A DNA stretch of 64,000 bases from Microbacterium halophytorum (GTDB lineage Bacteria; Actinomycetota; Actinomycetes; Actinomycetales; Microbacteriaceae): positions 310,001-374,000 of the forward strand of contig NZ_KZ672982.1 of NCBI RefSeq assembly GCF_002970975.1, written 5' to 3'. Below the pieces are notes generated by a model. That model was not told the origin of the DNA. It saw only the letters and a program-made list of their open reading frames with translations, and did no database searches. A program made the position numbers and the translations under genes. Below are positions 20,823 to 30,201 of this stretch, piece after piece (position 1 is the first letter of the stretch; each line of letters begins with the position of its first letter).

Positions 20823-21236
20823 TCAGAACCAGATGGAGAGCTCGCGTGCCGCGGACTCCGGGCTGTCGGAGCCGTGCACGAGGTTCTGCTGCACCTTGAG
20901 GCCCCAGTCGCGGCCCAGGTCGCCGCGGATCGTGCCGGGTGCGGCGGACGTCGGGTCCGTCGTACCCGCCAGCGAGCGGAAGCCCTCGATGACGCGGTCG
21001 CCCGCGACGCGGATCGCGACGGACGGGCCGGACATCATGAAGTCGAGCAGCGGCTCGTAGAACGGCTTGCCCTCGTGCTCGGCGTAGTGCTGCGCGAGCC
21101 GCTCGCGGCTCGGCTCGACGAGACGGATGTCGACGAGCGAGTAGCCCTTGCGCTCGATGCGCGAGAGGACCTCTCCGGTCAGTCCGCGGGCGACGCCGTC
21201 GGGCTTGACGAGGACAAGGGTCTCTTCCGTGGCCAT
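20823..21236 (-). CDS. ndk: Nucleoside diphosphate kinase
   Basis: 137-aa NDK that balances nucleoside triphosphates. ETLVLVKPDGVARGL opens the protein. The usual active-site segment around NxxHGSDS is present as NLVHGSDSPESA, with the phosphoaccepting histidine. GAGG lies 5 nt before the ATG. Downstream of ileS-folC-DUF4233, the usual actinobacterial cluster. Confidence 0.97.
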   Translation of the reverse strand: MATEETLVLVKPDGVARGLTGEVLSRIERKGYSLVDIRLVEPSRERLAQHYAEHEGKPFYEPLLDFMMSGPSVAIRVAGDRVIEGFRSLAGTTDPTSAAPGTIRGDLGRDWGLKVQQNLVHGSDSPESAARELSIWF

Positions 21237-21273
21237 AGTGCCTCTTTCGTAATCGGGGTGTGGGAACAGTCTG

Positions 21274-21678
21274 TCAGGATTCGTCGCCGCGCTCGCGCTC
21301 CTGCGCGGCGCGCTGGCGCTGCACGCGCGCCTCCGTGCGGGCGCCCCACACGACGGCGTACGCCCAGAGCGCCCCGAACACGAGGCCGGCGACGAACAGG
21401 CCCGGTTCGAGGAAGCCGCCGAGGAGCATCACGACCTGCAGCGCCCATCCGACGCCGTAGCCCCAGCGGTACCGGAGCAGCCCGGATGCGACGATGAACA
21501 GGACGGCCATGGCCGATCCGGCGACGACGCCCCACCACGGGGGCAGGTCGCCCAGCGCGTCCAGGCCGTAGAGCACGAGGCCCGCGAGGAACGCGACGAT
21601 CGCCTCGAACCCGAGGACGATCTGTCCGATCTTCTCCTGGAGCGGCCGGTAGCGGCGCGGCTTCGGCGCACGGGTCAT
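21274..21678 (-). CDS. DUF4233 membrane protein
   Basis: 134-aa integral membrane protein with about four hydrophobic segments (IVLGFEAIVAFLAGLVLYGL, then GVVAGSAMAVLFIVASGLL and two in the second half). It belongs to DUF4233, found almost always between folC and ndk in actinobacteria, as here. The ATG at 21678 overlaps the folC stop by 4 bp. Function unknown. Confidence 0.88.
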   Translation of the reverse strand: MTRAPKPRRYRPLQEKIGQIVLGFEAIVAFLAGLVLYGLDALGDLPPWWGVVAGSAMAVLFIVASGLLRYRWGYGVGWALQVVMLLGGFLEPGLFVAGLVFGALWAYAVVWGARTEARVQRQRAAQERERGDES

Positions 21679-23024
21679 CCCTCGCCGCCCTTCCAGCCGT
21701 CCTCTTCCGAGAGGGCGATCGCCTCGCCCGCGAGCACGACGGAGCCGGCGATCGCGACGGCGCGCTTGTCGCCCTCGGCCGCCCACGCGCGGGCCGCGTC
21801 GGCCGCCTCCGCCAGGTCGCGGCCGACCGTGACGCGCTGCCCGGCCGCCTCGATCAGATCGGCGAGGAAGTCGGCGCTGGCAGCGCGCGGCGAGTCGGGC
21901 TCCGTGACGAACAGGTGCGCCGCGACGGGGCCGAGCTGCGCGATGATGCCTGCCGCGTCCTTGTCGTCGAGAACGCCGAGCACGATGCCCCATTCCTCGA
22001 TGTCGAACGAACCGCGCAGCGCCGCCGCGAGCGCCGCCGCGCCGTGCGGGTTGTGTGCCGCGTCGACGACGACGGTCGGGTCGATGCCGATCAGCTGCAG
22101 CCGACCGGGCGAGACGACTTCCTGGAGCCCTTCGGCGAGCACGTTGTCGGCGATCTGCTGCGCACCGTCGCCGATCAGCGATTCGACGGCGGCGACGGCC
22201 AGCGCGGCGTTCTCACCCTGGTGGTGCCCGAACAGCGGGATGTACTGCTCCTCGTAGGCGCCCGCAAGGCCCCGGATGGACGCCAGCTGACCGCCGACGG
22301 CGAGCTTGTCGTCCTCCAGCGCGAACTCCGCGCCCTCGAACGCGATGGCCGCGCCGCGCTCGTCCGCGACGCGCCGCAGCACCGCCTCTGCCTCGGCCGT
22401 CTGGCGCGCGGAGACGACCCGTGCGCCCGGTTTGATGATGCCGGCCTTCACCTGAGCGATTTTCGCGATCGTGTCGCCCAGCCGGTCGGCGTGATCCATC
22501 GCGATCGGTGCGAAGACCGCGACGTCGCCGTCCGCGGTGTTCGTCGAGTCCCACTCGCCGCCCATGCCGACCTCGAGCACGAGCACGTCGACGGGAGCGT
22601 CGGCGCACGCCGCGAAGGCGAGAACCGTGAGGAGCTCGAAGAACGTCAGCGGCTCCTCGCCCGCCTCCGCCAGCTCGGCGTCGACGATCCCGATGATCGG
22701 TTCGATCTCGTCCCACGCATCGGCGACCGCGGCGTCCGCGATGGGCTCGCCGTCGATCAGTATGCGCTCGGTGAACCGCGTCAGGTGCGGGCTCGTGAAC
22801 AGGCCGGTGCGCAGCCCGTGCGCCCGAATGATCCGCTCGATGATCCGGGCCGTCGACGTCTTGCCGTTGGTCCCCGTGACGTGCACGACGCGGTACGCGC
22901 TCTGCGGGTCGGCGAGCAGCTCGAGGGCGCGGGCAGTCCGCTCCCTGCGGGGCTGCACCCACCGCTCCCCCGCGCGCTCGAGCAGCGCGTCGTACACGGC
23001 GTCAGCGCGTTCCCTGTCGCTCAT
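21675..23024 (-). CDS. folC: Bifunctional folylpolyglutamate synthase/dihydrofolate synthase
   Basis: 449-aa Mur-ligase-fold enzyme that joins glutamate to dihydropteroate and then to folates. The P-loop is in [16 protein letters not shown] (~46-61). The following [11 protein letters not shown] and [12 protein letters not shown] are FolC signatures, and [14 protein letters not shown] marks the C-terminal domain. The ATG overlaps the ileS stop (ATGA), and the downstream DUF4233 gene overlaps this stop. Confidence 0.96.
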   Translation of the reverse strand: MSDRERADAVYDALLERAGERWVQPRRERTARALELLADPQSAYRVVHVTGTNGKTSTARIIERIIRAHGLRTGLFTSPHLTRFTERILIDGEPIADAAVADAWDEIEPIIGIVDAELAEAGEEPLTFFELLTVLAFAACADAPVDVLVLEVGMGGEWDSTNTADGDVAVFAPIAMDHADRLGDTIAKIAQVKAGIIKPGARVVSARQTAEAEAVLRRVADERGAAIAFEGAEFALEDDKLAVGGQLASIRGLAGAYEEQYIPLFGHHQGENAALAVAAVESLIGDGAQQIADNVLAEGLQEVVSPGRLQLIGIDPTVVVDAAHNPHGAAALAAALRGSFDIEEWGIVLGVLDDKDAAGIIAQLGPVAAHLFVTEPDSPRAASADFLADLIEAAGQRVTVGRDLAEAADAARAWAAEGDKRAVAIAGSVVLAGEAIALSEEDGWKGGEG

Positions 23025-26000
23025 GACTGTCCCTCCTCGGCGCCGTGGGCGTCGATCGTGACGATGATCGGGGCCTTGGCCGTGCCCAGGGCACGGCTCC
23101 CCGAACGGAAGACGCCGTCGCCGGGGCTCGACACGGCATCTACGAGGCCGTCGATCCCCGGCGTCGGCTCGACGGCGAAGGCGGTCGCGAGGGTCTCGGC
23201 GGCGATCAGCTCCGCGTGCGCACGCAGCGCGACGGCCTCGTCCTCGCCCGCGTTCAGCGCGAGCACGATCCGGTCGCTCACGTCGAGGCCCGCGTTCTTG
23301 CGGGCCTCCTGGACGATCCGGATGGCGTCGCGGGCGAGGCCCTCCGCCTCCAGTTCCGGGGTCATCACGGTGTCGAGCAGCACGAATCCGCCGCTCGGCA
23401 GAAGCGCGAGCGCCTCGCCGTCGGGCCGCCCCGTCGTCTCGAGCACGAGCTCGTACTCGCCCTCGACGAGGTCGAGGCCGCCCGCCGTGACGACGCCGCC
23501 CTTCTCCGACCAGTCGCCCGTCTTCGACGCCCTGATCGCGACCTGCACCTGCTTGCCGAGGCGCGGCCCCGCCGCGCGGGCGTTCACGGTCAGTCGGTGC
23601 GAGATGCCGTAGTCGGCGGCCGTGGTCTCCCCCAGCTCGACGAGCTCGACGTCCTTGACGTTCAGCTCGTCGCGCAGGATGTCCTCGAACTGGGCCAGCT
23701 CGGCGGTGCCGCCGGTGACGACCGTCAGCTTGCTGAGCGGGAGGCGCACGCGCAGGCCTTCCTTCTTCCGGAGCGCGTTCGCGACGCTCGACGCCTCCCT
23801 GACAGAGTCCATCGCCGTCCGGATCTCGGCGGCGTTCGGGAACTCGTCGGCATCCGGCCAATCGGTCAGGTGCACGCTGCGGCCCCCCGTCAGTCCCTGC
23901 CACACGCGCTCGGTGACGAGAGGGAGCAGCGGGGCGGCGACCCTGGTGAGCGTCTCGAGCACGGTGTACATCGTGTCGAACGCCTCGGTGCTCTTCGGGT
24001 CGTCCGTGACGCCCGTCCAGAAGCGGTCGCGCGAGCGGCGCACGTACCAGTTCGTCAGCACCTCGGCGAAGTCGCGCAGGCGGGCGCTCGCGGTGGTCGA
24101 GTCGAGCGCTTCGAGGTCGGCGGCGACGTCGCGGACCAGTTCACCGAGAAGGGTCAGGATGTACTGGTCGAGCACGTCCGTCGACGCGACGGAGCGCTTC
24201 GCGTCGTACCCCGTGGCGTTGGCGTACGTCGAGAAGAAGTACCACGAGTTCCACAGGGGCAGCATGAACTCGCGCACGCCGGCCCGGATAGCCTCCTCCG
24301 TCACCGAGAGGTTGCCGCCGCGCAGGACCGACGAAGACATCAGGAACCAGCGCATCGCGTCGGAGCCGTCGCGGTCGAAGACCTCGTTGACGTCCGGGTA
24401 GTTGCGCAGCGACTTCGACATCTTCTGGCCGTCGTTGCCCAGCACGATGCCGTGGCAGCTCACGCCCGTGAACGCCGGGCGATCGAACAGCGCCGTCGAC
24501 AGCACGTGCATGAGGTAGAACCAGCCGCGCGTCTGCCCGATGTACTCGACGATGAAGTCCGCCGGCGCGTGGGTGTCGAACCATTCCTTGTTCTCGAACG
24601 GGTAGTGCACCTGCGCGAACGGCATCGATCCGGAGTCGAACCACACGTCGAAGACGTCCTCGATGCGCCGCATCGTGCTCTTGCCGGTCGGGTCGTCCGG
24701 GTTCGGGCGGGTGAGGCCGTCGATGTACGGGCGGTGCAGGTCGACCTCGCCCGCCTCGTCCAGCGGCAGACGGCCGAAGTCGCGCTCGAGCTCTTCGAGC
24801 GAGCCGTACACGTCAACGCGCGGGTGGTTCGGGTCGTCCGACTTCCAGACCGGGATGGGTGAGCCCCAGTAGCGGTTCCGGCTGATCGACCAGTCGCGTG
24901 CGCCCTCGAGCCACTTGCCGAACTGGCCGTGCTTGACGTTCTCGGGCGCCCATGTGATCTGCTCGTTGTTCGCGAGGAGGTCGTCCTTGAATTCCGTGAC
25001 GCGCACGAACCAGCTCGAGACCGCCTTGTAGATCAGCGGGTTGCGGCACCGCCAGCAGTGCGGGTAGCTGTGTTCGTAGGACTGCAGGCGCAGCAGCCGG
25101 CCGTCGCCGCGCAGGCGGCGGACGATGTCGGAGTTCGCGTCGAGCCAGAGCTGCCCGGCGAAGTCGGGCACGATCCCGAGGAATGTCCCGTTGTCGGCGA
25201 GCGACACGATCGTCGGGATGCCCGCGGCGTCGGCCAGGCGCTTGTCGTCCTCACCATAGGCGGGCGCCTGGTGGACGATGCCCGTGCCGTCGCCCGTCGA
25301 GACGTAGTCGTCGACGAGCACCTGGTAGGCGCTCTCGGTGCCCCAGGTCTCGGTGTCGGAGAAGTAGTCGAACAGCGGCTCGTAGCGGGCGCCGCCCAGC
25401 TCGGCGCCGGACACGCGGGTCCGGATGGCCGCGGCCGCGTCGGCGGGCTCGGCGTAGCCGAGGTCCTTCGCGTACCCGGCGAGGAGCTCTTCGGCGAGGA
25501 CGAACTCCTCGCCCGCCATGCCCTCCTTCGTCCCACCGGGGCCGACGGGGACGACCGCGTACACGATCTCCGGCCCCACGGCGAGCGCGGCGTTCGTCGG
25601 CAGCGTCCACGGCGTCGTCGTCCACGCGAGCATCCGGGCGCCCGCGACGCCGAGCGCTTCCGCCTTCTCACCGACCAGCGGGAACCCGACCGTCACCGAC
25701 GGGTCCTGGCGGGTCTTGTAGACGTCGTCGTCCATCCGGAGCTCGTGGTTCGACAGCGGCGTCTCGTCGCGCCAGCAGTACGGCAGCACGCGGTAGCCCT
25801 CGTAGGCGAGGCCCTTGTCGTAGAGGGTCTTGAACGCCCAGAGCACGCTCTCCATGAACGACGGGTTGAGCGTCTTGTAGCCGTTCTCGAAATCGACCCA
25901 GCGCGCCTGGCGGGTGACGTAGTCCTGCCACTCGCGCGTGTAGGCGAGGACCGAATCGCGGGCCTTCGCGTTGAACGCGTCGATCCCCATCTCCTCGATC

Positions 26001-26350
26001 TGGCTCGTCTCGGTGATGCCGAGCTGCTTCATCGCCTCGAGCTCCGCGGGGAGGCCGTGCGTGTCCCACCCGAAGACGCGGTCGACCTTCTTCCCCCGCA
26101 TGGTCTGGAAGCGCGGGAACAGGTCCTTGGCGTAGCCCGTGAGGAGGTGGCCGTAGTGCGGCAGGCCGTTGGCGAACGGTGGGCCGTCGTAGAACACCCA
26201 CTCCTCGGCGCCCTCCCGCTGCGCGATCGAGGCGCGGAAGGTGTCGTCACTCTCCCAGAAGTCGAGGATCTCGCGCTCGACGCTGGGGAAGCTCGGCGAG
26301 GGGGTCACCGCGTCGGCCGCGGCGCCGAATGCGCTCTTCGGGTAGGTCAT
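23021..26350 (-). CDS. ileS: Isoleucyl-tRNA synthetase (long, type 2-like)
   Basis: 1109-aa class I aminoacyl-tRNA synthetase. The HIGH signature appears as [13 protein letters not shown] (~62) and KMSKS as [12 protein letters not shown] (~641). The length over 1000 residues, the opening [18 protein letters not shown] and HYGH resemble the eukaryotic-like IleRS2 type, which is generally mupirocin-tolerant; that trait is inference. The ATG at 26350 has GGAG 5 nt upstream; an alternative ATG at 26368 has less support. Expression is controlled by the T-box leader. Confidence 0.96.
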   Translation of the reverse strand: MTYPKSAFGAAADAVTPSPSFPSVEREILDFWESDDTFRASIAQREGAEEWVFYDGPPFANGLPHYGHLLTGYAKDLFPRFQTMRGKKVDRVFGWDTHGLPAELEAMKQLGITETSQIEEMGIDAFNAKARDSVLAYTREWQDYVTRQARWVDFENGYKTLNPSFMESVLWAFKTLYDKGLAYEGYRVLPYCWRDETPLSNHELRMDDDVYKTRQDPSVTVGFPLVGEKAEALGVAGARMLAWTTTPWTLPTNAALAVGPEIVYAVVPVGPGGTKEGMAGEEFVLAEELLAGYAKDLGYAEPADAAAAIRTRVSGAELGGARYEPLFDYFSDTETWGTESAYQVLVDDYVSTGDGTGIVHQAPAYGEDDKRLADAAGIPTIVSLADNGTFLGIVPDFAGQLWLDANSDIVRRLRGDGRLLRLQSYEHSYPHCWRCRNPLIYKAVSSWFVRVTEFKDDLLANNEQITWAPENVKHGQFGKWLEGARDWSISRNRYWGSPIPVWKSDDPNHPRVDVYGSLEELERDFGRLPLDEAGEVDLHRPYIDGLTRPNPDDPTGKSTMRRIEDVFDVWFDSGSMPFAQVHYPFENKEWFDTHAPADFIVEYIGQTRGWFYLMHVLSTALFDRPAFTGVSCHGIVLGNDGQKMSKSLRNYPDVNEVFDRDGSDAMRWFLMSSSVLRGGNLSVTEEAIRAGVREFMLPLWNSWYFFSTYANATGYDAKRSVASTDVLDQYILTLLGELVRDVAADLEALDSTTASARLRDFAEVLTNWYVRRSRDRFWTGVTDDPKSTEAFDTMYTVLETLTRVAAPLLPLVTERVWQGLTGGRSVHLTDWPDADEFPNAAEIRTAMDSVREASSVANALRKKEGLRVRLPLSKLTVVTGGTAELAQFEDILRDELNVKDVELVELGETTAADYGISHRLTVNARAAGPRLGKQVQVAIRASKTGDWSEKGGVVTAGGLDLVEGEYELVLETTGRPDGEALALLPSGGFVLLDTVMTPELEAEGLARDAIRIVQEARKNAGLDVSDRIVLALNAGEDEAVALRAHAELIAAETLATAFAVEPTPGIDGLVDAVSSPGDGVFRSGSRALGTAKAPIIVTIDAHGAEEGQS

Positions 26351-26540
26351 CTCACTCCAGCAGTCCAAAGGGTGTTCGGATCTGCGAGGACGACCTGTGC
26401 GGCCGCGGTACCACCCCGCGTTGCACCCGGAGGTGCCCCTCTCACTGCGGCTGTGACGGGCCTGCCCCGCGCGGTTCTAGTGAGGGCCTGGGCCCCGTTC
26501 TTCCGCGAGCTCCCCGGTGATGGCCGGATCGACGCCTCTG
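26351..26540 (-). promoter_or_regulatory. ileS T-box riboswitch
   Basis: The minus-strand leader of ileS contains GGGGTGGTACCGCGG (26403-26417), matching the conserved T-box core that pairs with the uncharged tRNA 3' end. A Stem I-like structure CCGG-CC-ATC-ACCGG carries an ATC (Ile) triplet at 26521-26519 as the specifier, and GAAGAACGG follows. There is no terminator with a T-run before the start codon, so regulation is probably at translation initiation, the usual actinobacterial ileS arrangement: uncharged tRNA-Ile would open the Shine-Dalgarno. Confidence 0.9.
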
Positions 26541-26546
26541 CAGGCG

Positions 26547-26552
26547 ATTCTA
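26547..26552 (-). promoter_or_regulatory. ileS promoter (-10)
   Basis: TAGAAT on the minus strand just upstream of the T-box, giving a transcript start near 26540. No recognisable -35. Confidence 0.45.
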
Positions 26553-26582
26553 CGCGGTTCCCACCTGAGTGCGCGCCCCGCG

Positions 26583-26785
26583 CGCCGCACTCGCGTACGC
26601 CCCCTTCGGCCGTATCGAAACCGGATGGCCCGGCGCGCTGCGCTCCGCGCGTCGCATTCGCGTACGGGTCAGCGTTGGCCGCGTCGAAACCCGATGATCC
26701 GGCGCGCGGCGCTCCGAGCGTCGCATTCGCGTACGGGCCCCTCGTCGACCGTTCCGAACCAGAACGGCCCGACGCTCTGTGGGCG
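26583..26785. repeat. Three degenerate ~68-bp tandem repeats between ileS and gpsA
   Basis: Copies begin near 26583, 26650 and 26719 (periods 67 and 69 bp). Copies 2 and 3 share an identical CGTCGCATTCGCGTACGGG, and copy 1 has CGCCGCACTCGCGTACG. Each then continues with a variable part and a GGCGCGCGGCGCTCCG-like end. They fill the space between the divergent ileS and gpsA promoters. No protein is supported in any frame. Confidence 0.7.
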
Positions 26786-26884
26786 CCTCCGCGCGCAGAT
26801 GCGCGTGCTCCGGCGTTCGTCGGCCGACGTGTCCTATCGTGTGAGCGAGGCGCACCCGCCTCCCTGATCGATCGCGAAGGTACC

Positions 26885-28036
26885 GTGACTCTTCCCGAAT
26901 CCCTCGAAACCCGCCCGCTGCCGGTCATCGCGCCGAAGGGCCCTCGCCCGTACGACCGGATCGCTGTGCTCGGCGGCGGTGCGTTCGGAACGGCCCTCGC
27001 GTCGGTCGCCGCCCGCGCGCGGCGGGAGACGACGCTCTGGCTGCGCGACGAGGCCGTCGCCGCCGACATCCGGGACAACCGGCGCAACTCGCGCTACCTC
27101 GGCGACATCAAGCTCGCCCGCGGCATCCGGCCGACGACTGATCTCGCCGAGGCCCTCGACGGCGCGGACGCCGTGCTGCTGGTGACGCCCTCGACGACCA
27201 TCCGGCAGATGGCGGGCCGCGTCGGCGAACTTGCGCCTCCCGGCGCACCGATCTTCGTGTGTGCGAAGGGCATCGAGTCCGGCTCCGGCCTGCTGATGAG
27301 CGAGGTCGCCGCTGAGGCGGCACCCGGCCGCCCGATCGGTGCGATCACGGGCCCGACCTTCGCCACCGAGACAGCGGCCGGCCACCCGACCGCGGTGACG
27401 ATGGCCTGCGATTCCGGCGTGCGCACGCCCCCGGCCGAGCGCGCCGCCGCCCGAATGGCGCTCTCGCTCGCGACGGGAGCGTTCCGCCCCTACATCTCGG
27501 ACGATCTGCCCGGCGTCGAGGTCGGCGGCGCGATCAAGAACGTCATCGCGATCGCGTGCGGCATCCTCGCCGGCGCCGGCTTCGGCGAGAACTCCCGAGC
27601 CGCGATCATCACGCGCGGGCTCAGCGAGATGAAGGAGCTCGCCGTCAAACTCGGCGGCAGCCGCGAGACCGTCACGGGCCTCGGCGGGCTCGGCGACCTG
27701 ATGCTGACCTGCTCGTCACCGCAGTCGCGCAACTTCTCGTACGGCTTCCAGCGCGGCCAGGGGCGCAGCGATGAAGAGGTCTTCGACGGTCGCCCGGTGG
27801 TCGTCGAGGGGCGGCACAACGCCGTGACCGCGACCGACCTCGCCCGCACGCTCGGCCTCACGATGCCCATCTGCGAGATGGTGCGCGCGATCGTCGACGA
27901 CGGCGAGCCGATCGGCGACGCCTTCGCCGCGTTCTGGTCGTCCCCCATCGGCGCGGAGCCGCGCGCCCTCGACCTCCAGATCGCCCACCCCGCCGTCGAG
28001 GCGGTCGAGAAGCGCTTCGAGGACCTCAACGCCTGA
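26885..28036 (+). CDS. gpsA: Glycerol-3-phosphate dehydrogenase [NAD(P)+]
   Basis: 383-aa enzyme reducing dihydroxyacetone phosphate to sn-glycerol-3-phosphate for phospholipids. The Rossmann motif VLGGGAFGTALA begins near residue 28. GGAIKNVIAIACGI and NSRAAIITRGLSEM surround the catalytic lysine. The protein has a ~20-residue N-terminal extension before the fold. The GTG at 26885 has GAAGG 4 nt upstream, and a TATCGT -10 candidate lies at 26835-26840. Longer upstream ORF extensions lie opposite ileS and are discarded. Confidence 0.95.
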   Translation: MTLPESLETRPLPVIAPKGPRPYDRIAVLGGGAFGTALASVAARARRETTLWLRDEAVAADIRDNRRNSRYLGDIKLARGIRPTTDLAEALDGADAVLLVTPSTTIRQMAGRVGELAPPGAPIFVCAKGIESGSGLLMSEVAAEAAPGRPIGAITGPTFATETAAGHPTAVTMACDSGVRTPPAERAAARMALSLATGAFRPYISDDLPGVEVGGAIKNVIAIACGILAGAGFGENSRAAIITRGLSEMKELAVKLGGSRETVTGLGGLGDLMLTCSSPQSRNFSYGFQRGQGRSDEEVFDGRPVVVEGRHNAVTATDLARTLGLTMPICEMVRAIVDDGEPIGDAFAAFWSSPIGAEPRALDLQIAHPAVEAVEKRFEDLNA

Positions 28037-28094
28037 TCCGGAGAGCTCGACGCCAGCGCCGAATCCGCGGGCAGGCGCAGCGCCCCGCCGCGCC

Positions 28095-28190
28095 AGATAA
28101 AGGAGATCCCGCAATATCGAGGACGAATCCGGCGAAAACCTCCTCGATCTTGCGGATCCTCCTCGATATGGCGCGCCCCACGACCGGGGC
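28095..28190. repeat. Palindromic repeat copy R1
   Basis: About 96 bp. Core AGGAGATCCCGCAATATCGAGGA, quoted here only by its parts GAGATCCCGCA and TATCGAGGACGAATCC, then GCGAAAACCTCCTCGAT, TTGCGGATCCTCCTCGAT and CGCGCCCC. The halves are imperfect inverted repeats of ATCGAGGAG-NNN-CCGCA. About 80 percent or more identical to R2. Confidence 0.8.
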
Positions 28191-28337
28191 GCACGAGCGC
28201 GGCGAGTTGCTCGGGGGAGGCGGGGTACGCGCGCGACGGGCTCGCACTCTTCCCGCGCCGCGCTGCCCTGACGTGTGACCAGCGCGCCCTTCCCTCGACG
28301 CGCGATCCGCCCGTGTGACGGGCCGCCCGCCCGCACC

Positions 28338-28434
28338 AGATCGAGGAGATCCCGCAACATCGAGGACGAATCCCGCGAAAACCTCCTCGATACTGCGGAT
28401 CCTCCTCGATGCGTCGCGCCCCGGGACCGGGGTG
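28338..28434. repeat. Palindromic repeat copy R2
   Basis: Second copy, starting 243 bp after R1. The left arm ATCGAGGAGATCCCGCA pairs imperfectly with the right arm TGCGGATCCTCCTCGAT, and the inner ATCGAGGA with CCTCCTCGAT. Followed by GCGCCCCGGGACCGGGGTGC, as in R1. Confidence 0.8.
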
Positions 28435-28600
28435 CGCCGGCGCGACGGGTCGCCTGTCGTCGCGCCGTTCGCCTGAATCCGGGGCGCGGGCCGGCATCGT
28501 GCCGTTCCGTGGGTGTGCAGCACCATCGATGGCGAGTTCGGCGGAGACGCCTGCGGTGACATGGATGCTGTTCGCCAGGCCGTACCCGCACCGCGGCGCG

Positions 28601-29439
28601 TCAGCGCGATGGGCGCGCGAGGTGCAGACCTCGGGCGATCGCGCCGAGGATCGCGTCCTGCGTGCGAGGCCAATCCGAGACGATCTGCACGTAGTCGACC
28701 CGGATGACGTGGTAGCCCGCGAGGCGAAGAGCAGCGTCGTGCTCGATGTCGCGCCGGCGCTGCGCGTCGACGTGATGAGCACCGTCGATCTGCAGCAGGA
28801 GACGCTCGCCGATGAGCAGATCGACCCGATGGCCCAACAACCAGGTCTGCCGATAGAGGGGGGGAGATCCAGCCAACGCAGGCGCGGCACGACAACGCTC
28901 TCCAGGCCGGAGTCCGAAAACGGCTGCGCGTCGGCCAACAGGCGGCGCGCCTTCTGACGGAACGGGAGCGTCTCCAGGTGATCCATCGTGATGAAGCCTC
29001 GGTTGAGCGCTGACTCCCAAATCGTGAGCGCCTCCTCATACGGCCGGCATTCCGCGACGAGGGCCAGTGTGTTCTCCAGCGAATCCTCGAGCTGCGCCGG
29101 GTCGCGCGGCACCAGGGGTTTCGCCCAGTGCACGACGGCAGACGTATCGCGGCGGAGTGCGCCGTTCGGGCGCGCGGCCACATGGACGCAGTCCGCGCCG
29201 ACGTCCCACAGGCCCATCCGTGCGGCTCTCGTCACGCAGGAGATCACCACCCCGGTGCGAGCTGCCGTCTTCAGCATCGGGTCGGCGCTGGGAAGAGCGA
29301 GCCATCCGTGGCTCGGCCGGACGAGAGCTCCGGCCCTGACCGCTCGACTCGCCGCGTACCGAGTGACGCCCGCTCGGTCGCACGCATCGGTCGTACGGGC
29401 GGCCCCGCCCCGGGCCGCGACAGCATCGATCAGGTTCAT
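28601..29439 (-). pseudogene. AbiEi-like N-terminal / DUF559 nuclease-like protein, frameshifted
   Basis: One frame from the ATG at 29439 encodes an N-terminal winged-helix region like type IV toxin-antitoxin AbiEi proteins (RTTDACDRAGVTRYAASRAV) and runs to RLRWLDLP. The C-terminal DUF559 (Vsr-like) domain continues in another frame: HRVDLLIGERLLLQIDGAHH, then GYHVIRVDYVQIV, stop at 28601. The join is a run of seven C residues on the coding strand (28858-28864). Eight or five C would restore a ~279-residue protein. It is therefore a recent pseudogene, a phase-variable gene or a sequencing error. No partner AbiEii toxin is adjacent. Repeats R1-R5 flank it on both sides. Confidence 0.85.
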
Positions 29440-29607
29440 GCCCCCAGCGTCACACCGGCGCCGGGCTCCGACCGCTCGTGCGGAGGCCTGTGCACGCGGC
29501 CGCGCGTCGATCGCGGCCTGTGGGCGAGGGCTCGCCTCTCTCCGACCGCGGAGAATGCGCGCTCGCGCACATCGCGGCCGTTCGCGAGTGCGCGTGCGCA
29601 CCCACCG

Positions 29608-29687
29608 GCGAGGAGAAGCCGCAGCTGCGCGGAGGCTTCCTCAGGATTCCTCCTCGATGGTGCGGAATCTCCTGGATCCGGCGCGGG
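29608..29687. repeat. Palindromic repeat copy R3 (diverged)
   Basis: Most diverged copy: GGCGAGGAGAAGCCGCAG, GGAGGCTTCCTCAGGA, then CCTCCTCGATGGTGCGGAA and TCTCCTGGATCCGGCGCGGG. Left arm degraded, right arm well kept. Confidence 0.65.
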
Positions 29688-29773
29688 CCGGCAACGCGTC
29701 ACGCGGGCGGGCAGCGCGTCACACGCAGGGTGCGCGCTCGCCGCGCTGTCGCGCCCCGTTCGCCGAGCGCGCC

Positions 29774-29860
29774 ATATCGAGGAGGAACCGCAATAGCGAG
29801 GACGTTCTCGCAGGAGACCTCCTCGATGGTGCGGGATCTCCTCGATCCGGCGCGGGCGGG
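29774..29860. repeat. Palindromic repeat copy R4
   Basis: ATATCGAGGAGGAACCGCAA, AGCGAGGACGTTCTCGCAGG, ACCTCCTCGATGGTGCGGGA, TCTCCTCGATCCGGCGCGGG. Left and right arms pair imperfectly over about 27 nt around a CGTTCTCGCAGGA centre. Confidence 0.8.
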
Positions 29861-29986
29861 CAGCGCGTCACACGCGCGGCCGATGCGTCGCGCGCAGGCC
29901 GGGTGAAGAGTGCGCGCTCGTCGAACGGACGTGCCTCGTACCCCGAGCAACCCGCCGCGCTGGCGAGCCCGATCGCCGAGCGCGCC

Positions 29987-30072
29987 ATACCGAGGAGAAA
30001 TCGCAATATCCAGGACGTTCTCGCAGGATCCCTCCTCGATGTTGCGGGATCTCCTCGATCCGGCGCGGGCGG
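29987..30072. repeat. Palindromic repeat copy R5
   Basis: Starts 213 bp after R4 and is nearly the same: ATACCGAGGAGAAATCGCAA, TATCCAGGACGTTCTCGCAG, then CCTCCTCGATGTTGCGGGAT and CTCCTCGATCCGGCGCGGGC. The shared flanks extend beyond the palindrome on both sides. Confidence 0.8.
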
Positions 30073-30195
30073 GCAACGCGTCGCGCGCAGGGCGCTGGCT
30101 CGTCGCACGGGCGCGCCCCGATCGCCGAGCGCACGCCGCGGGAGTGCGCCCCGTTGCGGGCGAGGCGTGCCCGGGGAACGCGCGGGCGACGTCTG

Positions 30196-30201
30196 TAGGA
30201 T
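30196..30201 (+). promoter_or_regulatory. valS promoter (-10)
   Basis: TAGGAT about 57 nt before the valS start, giving a leader of roughly 50 nt. No T-box core sequence is seen in this leader, unlike ileS. Confidence 0.4.

Larger units (their letters stand above)
28037..28600. other. Gene-free stretch with two palindromic repeats
   Basis: 564 bp between gpsA and the broken AbiEi/DUF559 gene. It holds repeat copies R1 and R2 and otherwise GC-rich sequence with short similarities shared by both repeat flanks (GGCGCGACGGGTCGC-like). The open minus-strand frame here is only a run-on of the frameshifted gene. No RNA gene is recognised. Confidence 0.6.

Noticed and set aside
24929..26884. Long plus-strand open frame leading into gpsA
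   Set aside because: It runs antisense to ileS and exists because GC-rich codons leave few stops; gpsA has its own GTG with a Shine-Dalgarno and -10 box.
27490..28600. Minus-strand open frame continuing past the DUF559 frameshift and into gpsA
   Set aside because: It is the out-of-frame run-on of the broken gene; it translates the repeats and lies antisense to gpsA.
28601..29439. Complete type IV toxin-antitoxin system
   Set aside because: Only an AbiEi-like N-terminal domain fused to DUF559 is present; no AbiEii nucleotidyltransferase lies next to it.
28095..30072. Repeat array as a CRISPR array
   Set aside because: Only five copies, unit length 80-95 bp, irregular spacing of 166-243 bp within blocks with a gene between the blocks, related rather than unique sequence between copies, and no cas genes.
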